Origin: CAKZQX01 sp034436755
Lineage (GTDB): Bacteria > Chloroflexota > Chloroflexia > Chloroflexales > Chloroflexaceae
Assembly: GCA_034436755.1 (NCBI GenBank)
Contig: DAOTVB010000105.1
Coordinates: forward strand, 6,656-70,655
Length of the DNA stretch: 64,000 nt
Reading direction: 5' to 3'
This document shows, one piece after another, positions 1 to 8,950 of this stretch. How positions within the stretch are numbered: the first letter of the stretch is position 1; each line of letters starts with the position of its first letter. The notes under the pieces were generated by a model. It saw nothing but the letters and a program-made list of their open reading frames with translations, had not been told where the DNA came from and searched no databases. The position numbers and the translations under genes were made by a program.

Positions 1-922
1 GCTTCGCGGCGGCCTCGGCCAGTTGATTACTGCGCCGGAGCATCTTTAACGCCGTGCGGTACGAGGCCAGCAGCGTCCAGTCCAACGTCAACGTCAGCGC
101 CTGCACCAGATCGTCGGGCATCTGCCGGTTGTCGGCAAGCCGGCGCAGTTCATTGTCATCGGCGTTCCAGGGTGTCATCATCACCACCAGGATGTCCACA
201 TCCTCGCCCCCCGCCAGGTCAATCACCGCCCCCAGCGGCGTATTCGCCAGCAGCGCCCCATCCCAATACTTGCCGCGGCCAATCTCGGTCCAGGGATAAA
301 CAATCGGAATACTCGACGAGGCCATCAGATGCTCAATCGTCAACCGTGCTTCCGGGCGATCCTTGATCCGCCGGTTGCAGAAGATCTGCAGGGCGCCGCT
401 CTGCAGTTCGGTTGCCGTCAGCAGCAGCGCGGGGGCATCCGAGCTGTTGATCCGCTCAAAGTCCAACCAGTGGCTGAGAGTATAGCGCCAGGGAGTCGTA
501 TCCAGCAGGCTGCGGAAGGGGCGAGTGCGGAAGAGTTGCCCCAGCCGGTCGAACAGTCCCTGCGGGGAGAGATTGCGCTCCGCTTCGGGCAGTTGCACCT
601 GCGCCCCGCCATGCGCATCGGAGGTCAGCACACTGCGCATCAGGAAGCGCAGCAGCGGACGGGCCACGGCAGGCAGATCGGACGAGAGGCGATGCACATC
701 CTCGGTATGCATCTCCATCCAGCGCTGTTTAAGCTGGGCAACTGTCAGACCGGAGGCAATTGCGGCGGCGTTAATCGCGCCAATCGAGGTGCCCGCGATA
801 ATATCCGGCCCCTTGCCATCCTCCATCCAGCCCTGCGCCACCAGCGCCTCCAGCACGCCGATATGGTACGCGCCGCGCCCGCCCCCACCGGAGAGCACCA
901 GCGCCTTCTTCCTCGGTGCCAT
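1..922 (-). CDS. Patatin-like phospholipase (partial, C-terminus beyond window)
   Basis: Reads leftward from an ATG at 922 and runs off the window edge, giving about 307 codons. The N-terminus has the glycine-rich oxyanion motif SGGGGRG, then the nucleophile elbow GTSIG, and further on DGALLANTP, which supplies the DGA/G aspartate of the Ser-Asp dyad. Together these define the patatin/RssA family of lipid acyl hydrolases. No signal peptide is visible, so a cytosolic or membrane-associated esterase is likely. A GGAGG ribosome site lies just upstream of the ATG. The substrate cannot be told from sequence. The gene is divergent from the App1-type phosphatase at 1060, another predicted lipid-acting enzyme. 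Confidence 0.88.
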   Translation of the reverse strand, partial: MAPRKKALVLSGGGGRGAYHIGVLEALVAQGWMEDGKGPDIIAGTSIGAINAAAIASGLTVAQLKQRWMEMHTEDVHRLSSDLPAVARPLLRFLMRSVLTSDAHGGAQVQLPEAERNLSPQGLFDRLGQLFRTRPFRSLLDTTPWRYTLSHWLDFERINSSDAPALLLTATELQSGALQIFCNRRIKDRPEARLTIEHLMASSSIPIVYPWTEIGRGKYWDGALLANTPLGAVIDLAGGEDVDILVVMMTPWNADDNELRRLADNRQMPDDLVQALTLTLDWTLLASYRTALKMLRRSNQLAEAAAK

Positions 923-1059
923 AGCCTTGCCTCCTTGCATGTTATGCATGGTATGTTTCTTGCAAACCAGCGTCGTACAGCAACTGATCGTGATCACCTT
1001 CTTATGAGAAGAACGTTGCACGGCGCGATTTTTATCAGTATACGCCAGGGAGAGAGCCA

Positions 1060-2217
1060 ATGTCATCGTGGAAAGATGTATTACACAAGCTGGGGCACAA
1101 TACCGAAGAGGCGATTGACGGAACCATCTTGCGCTTAAAGCAGCGCTTCAATCTGTTTGATCCGCTGCAGATCCTGCCCTACCATGGGTATGGTACTCCA
1201 CAGGAGATCTTTATGAAAGGTCGCCTCCTCGAAGAACGCGAGATCATGAAAATTGAAGATCAGGATACGGTCTGGAAAAACATCCTCAATATGTATCAGC
1301 GCTTCCGGAGCGAGGAGATCCCCGATGCACGGCTGCGGGCCCAGTTCTACGATACCGTTAAGCAAGTTGTCACCGACAACGAGGGCTTCTTCGATCTCCA
1401 CTTCCAGCCAAGCACTCCGCCACCCACCGATCATCCCTGGCACGATATCACCCTGGAACTGCTGGAGAGCATGGTGGAAGAGCAGGGGCCGCTCCAGAAG
1501 ACCGGCAAGGTGCTGATTCCACCGTCCAGCAGCCAGTTCGTGGTTGTCAGCGATATTGACGACACGATCATGATATCCAATGCGGATAATTTCATCCAGT
1601 TTGCCCGCCTGACGCTGCTCAACAATGCGCGGTCGCGCGCGCCATTCGCGGGGGTGGGCGCATTTTACCGGGCGCTCCAGCGGGGTGCGGATGCACCGAC
1701 ATTTAACCCAATTTTTTATCTCTCCAGTAATGCCTGGAATCTCTATGATTTCCTGATAGCGGTCATGGAGACACACGATATTCCGGTTGGCCCGCTCTTC
1801 CTGCGGGATATCGGGATTGACGAGACCAAGTTTATCAAGGCGGGGCACCAGGCACACAAAGGCAAGCAGATCCGGCACCTGATGGAGATCTATCCCAATC
1901 TGCCGTTTATCCTGATCGGTGACAGTGGGCAGAAGGATGCGGAGATCTACCGGCAGGCGGTGTATGACTCTCCGGAGCGGGTCGCGGCGATCTACATTCG
2001 GGATGTCACCGAGCATCAACGCGACGATGAGGTGCATCGCCTGGCCGAGGAGGTGTGCAGCCAGGGTGTTGATATGCTGCTGGTCGAGGATACCGAGGCT
2101 GCCGCTGAACATGCCGCCGCAAACGGCTTTATCGATCCGGACGCGCTCCCGGAGATTCGCGGGGATAAGGCCCGCGACCAGGGCGAGCCAAGCGCCGAGG
2201 AGCAGGCCGTCGCGTAA
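1060..2217 (+). CDS. App1-type phosphatidate phosphatase domain protein (DUF2183)
   Basis: 385 residues. The second half carries the App1 catalytic core: a HAD-like nucleophile motif SDIDDTI near residue 164 and the downstream motif GDSGQKDAEIY near residue 287, typical of the DUF2183/App1 family. In yeast App1 this domain is a Mg-dependent phosphatidate phosphatase; the bacterial substrate is inferred only. The N-terminal 150 residues resemble the beta-rich extension common in bacterial members. A GGGAGAGAG stretch precedes the ATG. The last 40 residues are acidic and low in complexity. A perfect 11-bp hairpin at 2305-2332 separates the gene from sucrose phosphorylase. Confidence 0.85.
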   Translation: MSSWKDVLHKLGHNTEEAIDGTILRLKQRFNLFDPLQILPYHGYGTPQEIFMKGRLLEEREIMKIEDQDTVWKNILNMYQRFRSEEIPDARLRAQFYDTVKQVVTDNEGFFDLHFQPSTPPPTDHPWHDITLELLESMVEEQGPLQKTGKVLIPPSSSQFVVVSDIDDTIMISNADNFIQFARLTLLNNARSRAPFAGVGAFYRALQRGADAPTFNPIFYLSSNAWNLYDFLIAVMETHDIPVGPLFLRDIGIDETKFIKAGHQAHKGKQIRHLMEIYPNLPFILIGDSGQKDAEIYRQAVYDSPERVAAIYIRDVTEHQRDDEVHRLAEEVCSQGVDMLLVEDTEAAAEHAAANGFIDPDALPEIRGDKARDQGEPSAEEQAVA

Positions 2218-2304
2218 TGCGCTGCCCCCCGGCATAACGTGTGATATGATCGCACACAGTCCACAGATGCGCAGAAGCGCGTCCCTACGAACACCATCAC
2301 CAGA

Positions 2305-2332
2305 GGTGGGCAGGCTACCGTGCCTGCCCACC
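2305..2332 (+). terminator. Hairpin between App1 gene and sucrose phosphorylase
   Basis: GGTGGGCAGGC and its exact reverse complement are separated by a 6-nt loop, a perfect 11-bp stem 88 bp past the App1 stop. It lacks a T-tract on the + strand, so it may be a weak terminator or an mRNA 3' stabiliser. Confidence 0.45.
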
Positions 2333-2381
2333 AGAACCAAAAAATATCGCCCCTCGATTATAGAGCGTGGAGGCTCACTCG

Positions 2382-3869
2382 ATGAAAAATCAGGTACAGT
2401 TGATTACCTATGCCGACCGCCTCGGCGGTGCCGGCTTTGACACGCTGGAGCGCCTGCTGCTGGGGCCGTTGCAGGGTCTCTTTGGCGGTGTGCATATCCT
2501 CCCCTTTTTTCACCCGATTGATGGCGCGGATGCCGGATTTGATCCGATAGACCACACCATGGTTGACCCGCGCCTGGGTTCCTGGTCCGCTGTTCAGTCC
2601 CTGAGCCGGCACCTGGATATCATGGCCGACCTGATTGTCAATCATATCTCCACAGCGTCGGCCCGCTTCCAGGATTTCTCGGAAAAGGGCACCGCCTCGC
2701 CCTACGCCGGGCTCTTCCTGACCCTGGGCAGTGTGTTTCCCCACGGGGCCACCGAAGCCGACCTGCTGAAGATCTACCGTCCGCGCCCCGGTCTGCCCTT
2801 TGCCGCTGTCACCCTGAAAAATGGGGAGAAGCGCATTCTCTGGACCACCTTTACCAGCCGGCAGGTCGATATCGATGTCCGGCATCCGCAGGGCGTGGCT
2901 TACCTGCATGCGATCCTCGATACCTTTCAGGCGCATGGCATCAGAATGATCCGGCTGGATGCGGTGGGCTATGCGATCAAACAGCCCGGTACCAGTTGCT
3001 TTATGCTCCCGGAGACCTTCGCTTTTATCGAGGAGTTGACGCGCTATGCCAAAACCGTGGGCATCGCCGTGCTGGTGGAGATCCACTCCTACTATCGCCA
3101 GCAGATCGAGATTGCCCGGCGGGTTGATCGGGTCTACGACTTTGCCCTGCCGCCGCTCATTCTGCATGCCTGCTTCAACCGGACGGCGCGCTATCTGCAG
3201 CAGTGGCTGGCGATCAGCCCGCGCAACGCCATCACTGTGCTCGACACCCACGACGGCATCGGCGTGATCGACATCGGCGCAGACAGTGCCGACCCGGTGG
3301 CCGGGGCCGGGTTAATCCCGCCCGAGGATCTGGATGCGCTGGTGGAAACCATTCATATCAAGAGCGGCGGCCAGAGCCGCCAGGCCACCGGCGCGGCGGC
3401 CTCCAACCTGGATCTCTACCAGGTTAACTGCACCTATTACGACGCGCTGGGCCGGAACGACCGCGACTACCTGCTGGCGCGGGCGATCCAGTTTTTTGCC
3501 CCCGGCATCCCGCAGGTCTACTATGTCGGGTTGCTGGCCGGAACCAACGACATGCAGTTGCTGGCGGAAACGCAGGTGGGGCGCGATATCAACCGGCCCT
3601 ATTACACCCCGGCAGACATTGTGGCGGCCCTGCGGCGGCCGGTGGTGCAAGATCTGCTGGCGCTGATCCGCTTCCGCAACCGCCACCCGGCCTTCAATGG
3701 CAGCTTCACCCTGCTCGACACGGACGAGCATACGCTGGGGCTGCGCTGGGACCAGGGCCTCGACTGGGCGCAACTTCAGATCAACTTTAGCGATGGCAGC
3801 TACGAACTCAGTTACACCGCTGACAGGAGGGTGCAACATTTCGATCTGCCGGCGCGGTCGGGGGAGTGA
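2382..3869 (+). CDS. Sucrose phosphorylase (GH13_18)
   Basis: 495 residues. Reversibly converts sucrose and phosphate to glucose-1-phosphate and fructose. The start at 2382 (MKNQVQLITYADRL) is preferred over a GTG at 2367 because that GTG lies inside the GTGGAGG ribosome site. The family landmarks are all present: HILPFFHPIDGADAGFDPID, the nucleophile Asp193 in RLDAVGYA, the acid/base Glu233 in LVEIHSYY and the stabilising Asp291 in LDTHDGIGVID. These sit one residue from the known Bifidobacterium enzyme positions (192/232/290). The acceptor loop DLYQVNCTYY and the RDINRPYY segment also match sucrose phosphorylase. A sucrose-6-phosphate or glucosylglycerate variant cannot be excluded. No transporter lies next to it. 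Confidence 0.88.
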   Translation: MKNQVQLITYADRLGGAGFDTLERLLLGPLQGLFGGVHILPFFHPIDGADAGFDPIDHTMVDPRLGSWSAVQSLSRHLDIMADLIVNHISTASARFQDFSEKGTASPYAGLFLTLGSVFPHGATEADLLKIYRPRPGLPFAAVTLKNGEKRILWTTFTSRQVDIDVRHPQGVAYLHAILDTFQAHGIRMIRLDAVGYAIKQPGTSCFMLPETFAFIEELTRYAKTVGIAVLVEIHSYYRQQIEIARRVDRVYDFALPPLILHACFNRTARYLQQWLAISPRNAITVLDTHDGIGVIDIGADSADPVAGAGLIPPEDLDALVETIHIKSGGQSRQATGAAASNLDLYQVNCTYYDALGRNDRDYLLARAIQFFAPGIPQVYYVGLLAGTNDMQLLAETQVGRDINRPYYTPADIVAALRRPVVQDLLALIRFRNRHPAFNGSFTLLDTDEHTLGLRWDQGLDWAQLQINFSDGSYELSYTADRRVQHFDLPARSGE

Positions 3870-3897
3870 GATGGGTTGAGATGCTGCCACGCACGCT

Positions 3898-4051
3898 TCC
3901 GCATATAGTCCGGATATGAAATGACCGGGAGTCCCGGCTTCAGCCGGTGGGATGCCGGCCGGGGCCGGGGCATCCTGCCGGGAACGCCTGATCCGGCTGA
4001 AGCCGGGACTCCTGAACGGCGATATCTGGATTTAATCTTCAATGTTCATCA
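3898..4051. repeat. Family A palindromic element, copy A1
   Basis: Contains GGGAGTCCCGGCTTCAGCC and, about 70 bp later, its inverted partner GGCTGAAGCCGGGACTCC. The outer ends carry TCCGGATATG on the left and ATATCTGGAT then TTCATCA on the right, matching the ends of other copies. It occupies most of the gap between sucrose phosphorylase and the TAP-like hydrolase. It carries no ORF of note. Confidence 0.85.
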
Positions 4052-4175
4052 AGCCGCACCTACGCCAATGCCCCACCACCGGCACGCTGTTTTCGCGCCT
4101 TCCCTGATCTGTGCTACAGTACAGATGTGCATTGCACAATACGTGTACTGATCCAGAGATTAGAAAGAGAAGCGC

Positions 4176-6221
4176 ATGTCTAAATTTATACGGTTTCATC
4201 CCGGTGGATGGCTACTCATGCTGCTGGCCTGCTGCGTGGCGCTGCTGCCAGTGGGCGCGGGCGTGACGGCGGCCCCCGCAGCGCAGACACGCACCCCGGC
4301 ATTCACACCGGCGGCGTGTGACTTTATCGATCTGCCTAATCTGCCGGCCGGCGCGGTACCGCCGCAGGTCGAGTGCGGCTATGTGACCGTGCCGGAGCAG
4401 CATAGCAACCCGACCGGCCCGACGATTCGTCTGGCGGTGGCGATTATTCCGAGTAGCGCACCCAACCCGGCCACCGATCCGCTGGTGATGCTCCAGGGTG
4501 GCCCCGGCGGTTCGACCATCGATACCTACCTGCAAGAACTGGCGTTCAGCGGCGAGTTCCCGTTCAACCGTGATGTCATCCTGTTTAACCAGCGCGGCAC
4601 ACGCTATTCCGAGCCCCAACTCGCCTGTCCCGAGTTCCTGGAACTGACCATCGAGAATCTTGGGCGGGTATTGCCTGATGAGGAAGAAGAGCAACTGGCG
4701 AATGAAGCGCTGCAAAACTGTCGTAGTCGGCTGGTTGAGGAGGGGGTTAATCTGTCGGCCTTCGATAGTGTCGAGAATGCCGCCGATGTGGATGCCATTC
4801 GCGCAGCACTGGGCTATGAGCAGATCAACCTCTACGGTGTCTCCTACGGCACAACCCTGGCGCTGCATGTGATGCGCAACCATCCGGAGGGGCTGCGCAG
4901 CGTAATCCTGGATGCGGTCGCCCCACCGCAGATCAACTTTCTGGTGGAGGTGCCCGAGTCGCAGGACCGCGCCTTCAACGAACTGTTTGCAGCCTGCGCC
5001 GCCGATCCGGCGTGCAACGAGGCCTACCCCGACATTGAGGAAACCTTCTTTGCTCTGGTCGAACGCCTGAATGCGGACCCGGTTACGCTTCAACTGACCG
5101 ACCCGGAAACGCAAACAACCTATGATGCAGTTCTGGATGGTGACTCGCTGTTTGAGGCGCTCTTCCAGATGCTCTATCCCTCCTTTCTTTTGCCATTCCT
5201 CCCGGAGATGATCTATGCAGCGGATGCGGGACGCTATGCGCCGATTGCCCAGATCATGTCCCAGATCATCTTTGACCGGACGCTCACCCACGGGATGTAC
5301 TTCTCGGTGGTGTGTGCCGAAGATGCCGACTTTAGCGTGAGCGATCTGGATCTGGCCGGCGTGCATCCCAAAATTGCCGAGTTGGGCGAGGCGGATGCCG
5401 AGAGTCTCCTGGAAGCCTGTGATCTCTGGAGTGTTGAACCGCTGGGGCCGCCGATTGATGCCCCCGTGGACAGCGAGATTCCCACGCTGATCTTATCGGG
5501 GCAGTTTGATCCGATCACGCCGCCCGCTTTTGCCGCTGCCGCCGCCACAACCCTGCCCCAGAGCTATGAGTATGTTTTCCCCAACACCTCCCACGGCGCA
5601 GCGCTGTCCGGGGAGTGTCCGGATCAGATCATTCAGGATTTTCTGGCGAACCCGAGTGTTCCACCCGAGGCGGACTGTATCGCCACGTTGACAGAACCGG
5701 ATTTTATAACAGCGGACGAGGTGCTGGCGCTGCCGGAACTGCTGCGTCTGGCAAACCTGGAGGGCAACAGCGGCACACAGTTACTCCTGTTTGGTATTGG
5801 CCTGCTCGTACTGCTCTCGGTGCTGCTGGTCTGGCCGATCATCTGGCTGGTGCAGCGGCAGCGACAGCGCGAGACCGAGCCGCCACCGCTGCTGCTGCGC
5901 TTTGCGCCCTGGATTGCGGCGCTCAATGGCATGCTGCTGGTGATTTTCCCCATCGCCCTGGTGGCGCTCATCTTCAGCCTGGGGGTAGAGGGCAGTAACA
6001 TTCTGCTCCTGGGCATACCCGCCGGTTGGGCTCCGCTGTTTATCCTGCCGCTTATCTGCGCTCTGCTGACGCTGGCTATGCTGGCCGGCACTGTGCAGGC
6101 CTGGATTGGCAATTTCTGGTCGATCGGGAAGCGCAGCTACTTCACGCTGCTGACGCTGGCCGCGCTGCTGTGTGTCTTCCTGCTGGGGGTGTGGGGTATG
6201 GTAGGTGCGGTTTATGTTTAA
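4176..6221 (+). CDS. Secreted/membrane alpha/beta hydrolase, TAP-like peptidase family (S33)
   Basis: 681 residues. An N-terminal signal sequence (residues 11-33) is followed by an alpha/beta-hydrolase core. LQGGPGGS near residue 107 supplies the oxyanion region, NQRGTRYS follows, and Ser223 lies in the nucleophile elbow LYGVSYG. The acid is probably the Asp in SGQFDPITPP and the base the His in PNTSHGAAL, both within the TAP-like C-terminal domain. About 160 extra C-terminal residues form three or four hydrophobic helices, so the catalytic domain is probably tethered outside the membrane. The family includes proline iminopeptidases and tripeptidyl aminopeptidases; the substrate is unknown. 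The ribosome site is weak (GAGAAG). The gene converges on the amylase at 6293. Confidence 0.8.
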   Translation: MSKFIRFHPGGWLLMLLACCVALLPVGAGVTAAPAAQTRTPAFTPAACDFIDLPNLPAGAVPPQVECGYVTVPEQHSNPTGPTIRLAVAIIPSSAPNPATDPLVMLQGGPGGSTIDTYLQELAFSGEFPFNRDVILFNQRGTRYSEPQLACPEFLELTIENLGRVLPDEEEEQLANEALQNCRSRLVEEGVNLSAFDSVENAADVDAIRAALGYEQINLYGVSYGTTLALHVMRNHPEGLRSVILDAVAPPQINFLVEVPESQDRAFNELFAACAADPACNEAYPDIEETFFALVERLNADPVTLQLTDPETQTTYDAVLDGDSLFEALFQMLYPSFLLPFLPEMIYAADAGRYAPIAQIMSQIIFDRTLTHGMYFSVVCAEDADFSVSDLDLAGVHPKIAELGEADAESLLEACDLWSVEPLGPPIDAPVDSEIPTLILSGQFDPITPPAFAAAAATTLPQSYEYVFPNTSHGAALSGECPDQIIQDFLANPSVPPEADCIATLTEPDFITADEVLALPELLRLANLEGNSGTQLLLFGIGLLVLLSVLLVWPIIWLVQRQRQRETEPPPLLLRFAPWIAALNGMLLVIFPIALVALIFSLGVEGSNILLLGIPAGWAPLFILPLICALLTLAMLAGTVQAWIGNFWSIGKRSYFTLLTLAALLCVFLLGVWGMVGAVYV

Positions 6222-6223
6222 GC

Positions 6224-6252
6224 CGTAATCTGTAGTCCGTAATCTGTAGTCT
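6224..6252 (+). repeat. Heptad array (CCGTAAT/CTGTAGT)
   Basis: Four 7-nt units alternate between CGTAATC and TGTAGTC types and begin 2 nt after the hydrolase stop codon. It is one of many arrays of the same period in this window. Confidence 0.75.
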
Positions 6253-6280
6253 GCAGGGGCGAACGCTGTTTCGCCCCTGC
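6253..6280. terminator. Bidirectional terminator hairpin
   Basis: GCAGGGGCGAA and its exact reverse complement enclose a 6-nt loop. This 11-bp stem sits between two convergent stop codons (6221 and 6293). Confidence 0.65.
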
Positions 6281-6292
6281 GGATTCTGGCCC

Positions 6293-8269
6293 TTACGGTC
6301 CTGTGCGCAGTACGGCGCCCCCGTAGGCTGAGAGGGTCAGTTGGCCGTCTACCAGATGCGCGGTTTCGCTTGCCAGGATCAGCTCCCAGCGCTGCCCGAC
6401 CGGCAGCGGAATGGCGTGGGTGTCGGGGCTGTTGTTAAATGCCACCAGGTAGAGGGCCGTGTGCGGCGCGCGCTCATCGGCACAGGCGAAGGCGTAGAGA
6501 CTGCGCGCATCGTCAAGATAGAGCGTGCGGCGGGGACCACGCCAGACCGACGCCGTACGACTGCGCAGTTGGCCCAGTTGCCGGTAGAAGTCCAGCAGCG
6601 CCAGATTCTGCTCCTCGTTCCAGATCATGGGCAGGCGCGACTCTTCGGGATGTCCACTGCCATCGGCGTGGCGCACATCGCGTACCTGACTCATCCCGAC
6701 CTCGGTGCCATAGTAGATAATCGGCGGGTGTGGCAGCGTAAACTGACAGAGCGCCGCCAGCTTCAGCCTGCGCATATCGCCCCGGATCACCCACGCAAAG
6801 CGGTTCATGTCGTGGTTGTCGAGAAAACTCGGCAGCACAAAGCCCGGCGGGAAGGCCGTCAGGTGTCGCCGGACAAAGGCATCAAACTGTGACGGCGTGA
6901 TCGAGCCAAAGGCAAAAAAGAGCCGCACCGCCTGGAGCAGCAGAAAATCCAGGCAGCCATCGAGTCGTCCCATGTAGGAGCGCATCTCGTCGGCGGTATC
7001 GACCGCCTCGCCCAGCAGAACGCTATCGGATTTTACCGCGCGGGTTGCTGTGCGAAACTCGGTCCAGAAGGCCCGCGAGGGACCAATGGCATAGTCCAGT
7101 CGAAATCCATCCACACCCTGCTCCAGCCAGTAGAGCGCATAGTCGATCATTGCCTGGCGGGCATCAGGATGATCATTATTGATCTGGGGGAGATCTTTCA
7201 CCCCAAAAAATGACAGGTAGAGATCCGGGTAGCGCAGAAAGGTAAACCAGTTGCGGTAGGGGCTGTTCGGATTCTGCAGCACATCCTGGAATATGGGATG
7301 CGCGCTGGAGCAGTGGTTAGCGGTGTAGTCAAACAACACCCGCATGTCGCGGGCATGGACCGCGTCGATCAGCGCGCGCACATCCTCCATGGTGCCCATG
7401 CGTGGTTCGACCCCCTGGTAATCCGTGGTATCGTAGCCGTGGTGGGAGGGGCTGGGAAAGATCGGCGAGAGCCAGATCACCGTGGTCCCCAGACTGGCGA
7501 TATAGTCGAGTTTCTCGATCACGCCGCGTATCGTCCCCCCGTGGAAGGCCATCGGGTCATCCGTAGGGGCAAAGGGTTGCCCATCACCGGGATTGAAACG
7601 ATCCACAAAGACATGGTAGATCAGCGCATCGCGTAGCCACTCGGGGGCGCGCTCGCGGTCAACCCGATACGCAAAGGTCCGGGCGTGTTGGATAAAAGTG
7701 AGCCCGAACTCCGCACCGATATCATTTAGATAGTTATAGTCGGGGCCGGCATCTTCCAACCCCTGATCATCATCAGCGATAATGCCGATAATCTCGCTGG
7801 CCCAGGTCGACTGGCCGGTGAGCGAAGACCATGCCTCGATGCAGTAGCGTACAGTCGTATGTTCCAACAGCGGGGGAAGCTGACACTGCCACTCCTCCAG
7901 GTAGCCCCAGAGGAAGATATTCCACACACTCGCCATCCGATTGAACGCAACACTGCGGCTGCCGGGAGCCGGAACCCCCAGCCGTCCGGCAGGTACCGTG
8001 CCATCGGTGGTAAAGTAGCAGGTGACATTGTCGGCGACAACCTGCGGACCAATGGTCACGGTGATACAGACCTCCTGCCCGGGCAGGGGATCAAGCGGTT
8101 GAATGTGATTCCGATGCGCAACGCCCGACATCTCGGCGCGGAAGAAGGCCAGGCGCTGCTGATCCGTTGCCAGCGTACCAAAGATAAAATCGTTCGAAAC
8201 CTCTTCCATAACATCTGCCCAATGCTGCTTGAATTTCGCCAATAGCACAAGCATACGCCGTGTGCGCAT
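6293..8269 (-). CDS. Alpha-amylase family protein (GH13, neopullulanase/cyclomaltodextrinase-like)
   Basis: 658 residues from the ATG at 8269; an in-frame TTG lies at 8278, and neither start has a clear ribosome site. Residues 1-200 look like a carbohydrate-binding/beta-sandwich N-domain. The catalytic barrel begins near YHVFVDRFNPGD. GH13 conserved regions are all present: DYTANHCSSAHP, GFRLDYA (nucleophile Asp), LLGEAVD (acid/base Glu) and FLDNHDMNRF (third Asp). It acts on alpha-1,4-glucans or cyclodextrins; the exact specificity is unresolved. There is no obvious signal peptide, which suggests cytosolic glycogen or maltodextrin turnover alongside sucrose phosphorylase upstream and the trehalose-synthase-like gene at 19586. 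Confidence 0.83.
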   Translation of the reverse strand: MRTRRMLVLLAKFKQHWADVMEEVSNDFIFGTLATDQQRLAFFRAEMSGVAHRNHIQPLDPLPGQEVCITVTIGPQVVADNVTCYFTTDGTVPAGRLGVPAPGSRSVAFNRMASVWNIFLWGYLEEWQCQLPPLLEHTTVRYCIEAWSSLTGQSTWASEIIGIIADDDQGLEDAGPDYNYLNDIGAEFGLTFIQHARTFAYRVDRERAPEWLRDALIYHVFVDRFNPGDGQPFAPTDDPMAFHGGTIRGVIEKLDYIASLGTTVIWLSPIFPSPSHHGYDTTDYQGVEPRMGTMEDVRALIDAVHARDMRVLFDYTANHCSSAHPIFQDVLQNPNSPYRNWFTFLRYPDLYLSFFGVKDLPQINNDHPDARQAMIDYALYWLEQGVDGFRLDYAIGPSRAFWTEFRTATRAVKSDSVLLGEAVDTADEMRSYMGRLDGCLDFLLLQAVRLFFAFGSITPSQFDAFVRRHLTAFPPGFVLPSFLDNHDMNRFAWVIRGDMRRLKLAALCQFTLPHPPIIYYGTEVGMSQVRDVRHADGSGHPEESRLPMIWNEEQNLALLDFYRQLGQLRSRTASVWRGPRRTLYLDDARSLYAFACADERAPHTALYLVAFNNSPDTHAIPLPVGQRWELILASETAHLVDGQLTLSAYGGAVLRTGP

Positions 8270-8363
8270 GTTCGTCAACTACCCGGATGTCTATCTTTGC
8301 ACGCCCTGCAAGTTAATCGTAACCCGGCTGTGTACAATAGAGAGAAATTTCTGATATAGTAAA

Positions 8364-8639
8364 TTACACAAGTTACGCGGTGGGCGTTTGGACCACGAAC
8401 GCCGCGAAATGAACGAACACCGCGAAACGGCCAATGCTGACATGTATCCGGCGATCCCGCGTTTGGCGGGGGATATCGCCTCCGGCAGGGCGGAAGCTTC
8501 CATGCTTTTGCACAAAAATGTTACACAAAGTGTAACATTTTTGTGCAAAAGATAAAACGAGTACCATGCTGCCGCAGGCGAATCAGACTTCCATCGCATG
8601 AAACGTCCGGTTTGCATGTCAACCGCGTATGTCGTGTAA
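8364..8639. repeat. Family B hairpin element, copy B1
   Basis: Terminal inverted ends TTACACAAGTTACGCGGT (left) and ACCGCGTATGTCGTGTAA (right) bound about 275 bp. The core is CGCCTCCGGCAGGGCGGAAG, then a perfect 22-bp stem with loop AAA (arms 8505-8526 and 8530-8551), then GTACCATGCTGCCGCAGGCG. It fills the gap upstream of the PucR-type gene. Small overlapping ORFs here follow the repeat and are not believed. 8640-8820 holds only further decayed GTTTCAGCCGG-type palindromes. Confidence 0.85.
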
Positions 8640-8840
8640 ATAACAGGACGTACCTGGTATGCGATCAAACCGGGCGTTTCAGCCGGTGAAACACAGCCAT
8701 CGCCTGCACGCGGTGCAACCTTATTTCAGCCGGTTGACCCACGTGAAAGCCGACTGCGCCTGCGGCAGCCTGGGTTCAACGACCGCCTGATGCGGGTAAA
8801 TCATACGAGCAGCGGTCATGTGCGCGTTTCTAATGCGGCA

Positions 8841-8849
8841 TGCTATAAT
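8841..8849 (+). promoter_or_regulatory. Extended -10 promoter element
   Basis: TGCTATAAT is an exact -10 with the upstream TGn extension, about 100 bp before the PucR-type start. No good -35 is seen. The same TGnTATAAT form recurs at 14563, 21331 and 33775. Confidence 0.5.
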
Positions 8850-8950
8850 GAAGGATGAGGAACGGTTCTGGCGGTCAGTGTGCGACTCTGCGCCCGCAGT
8901 TGCACCCTGACCGTTTACATCATAGTGCAGAAAGTGCGGCGAGATAATCC

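Noticed and set aside
8291..8668. 125-residue minus-strand ORF
   Set aside because: It lies entirely within repeat element B1 and its translation follows the repeat; no ribosome site.
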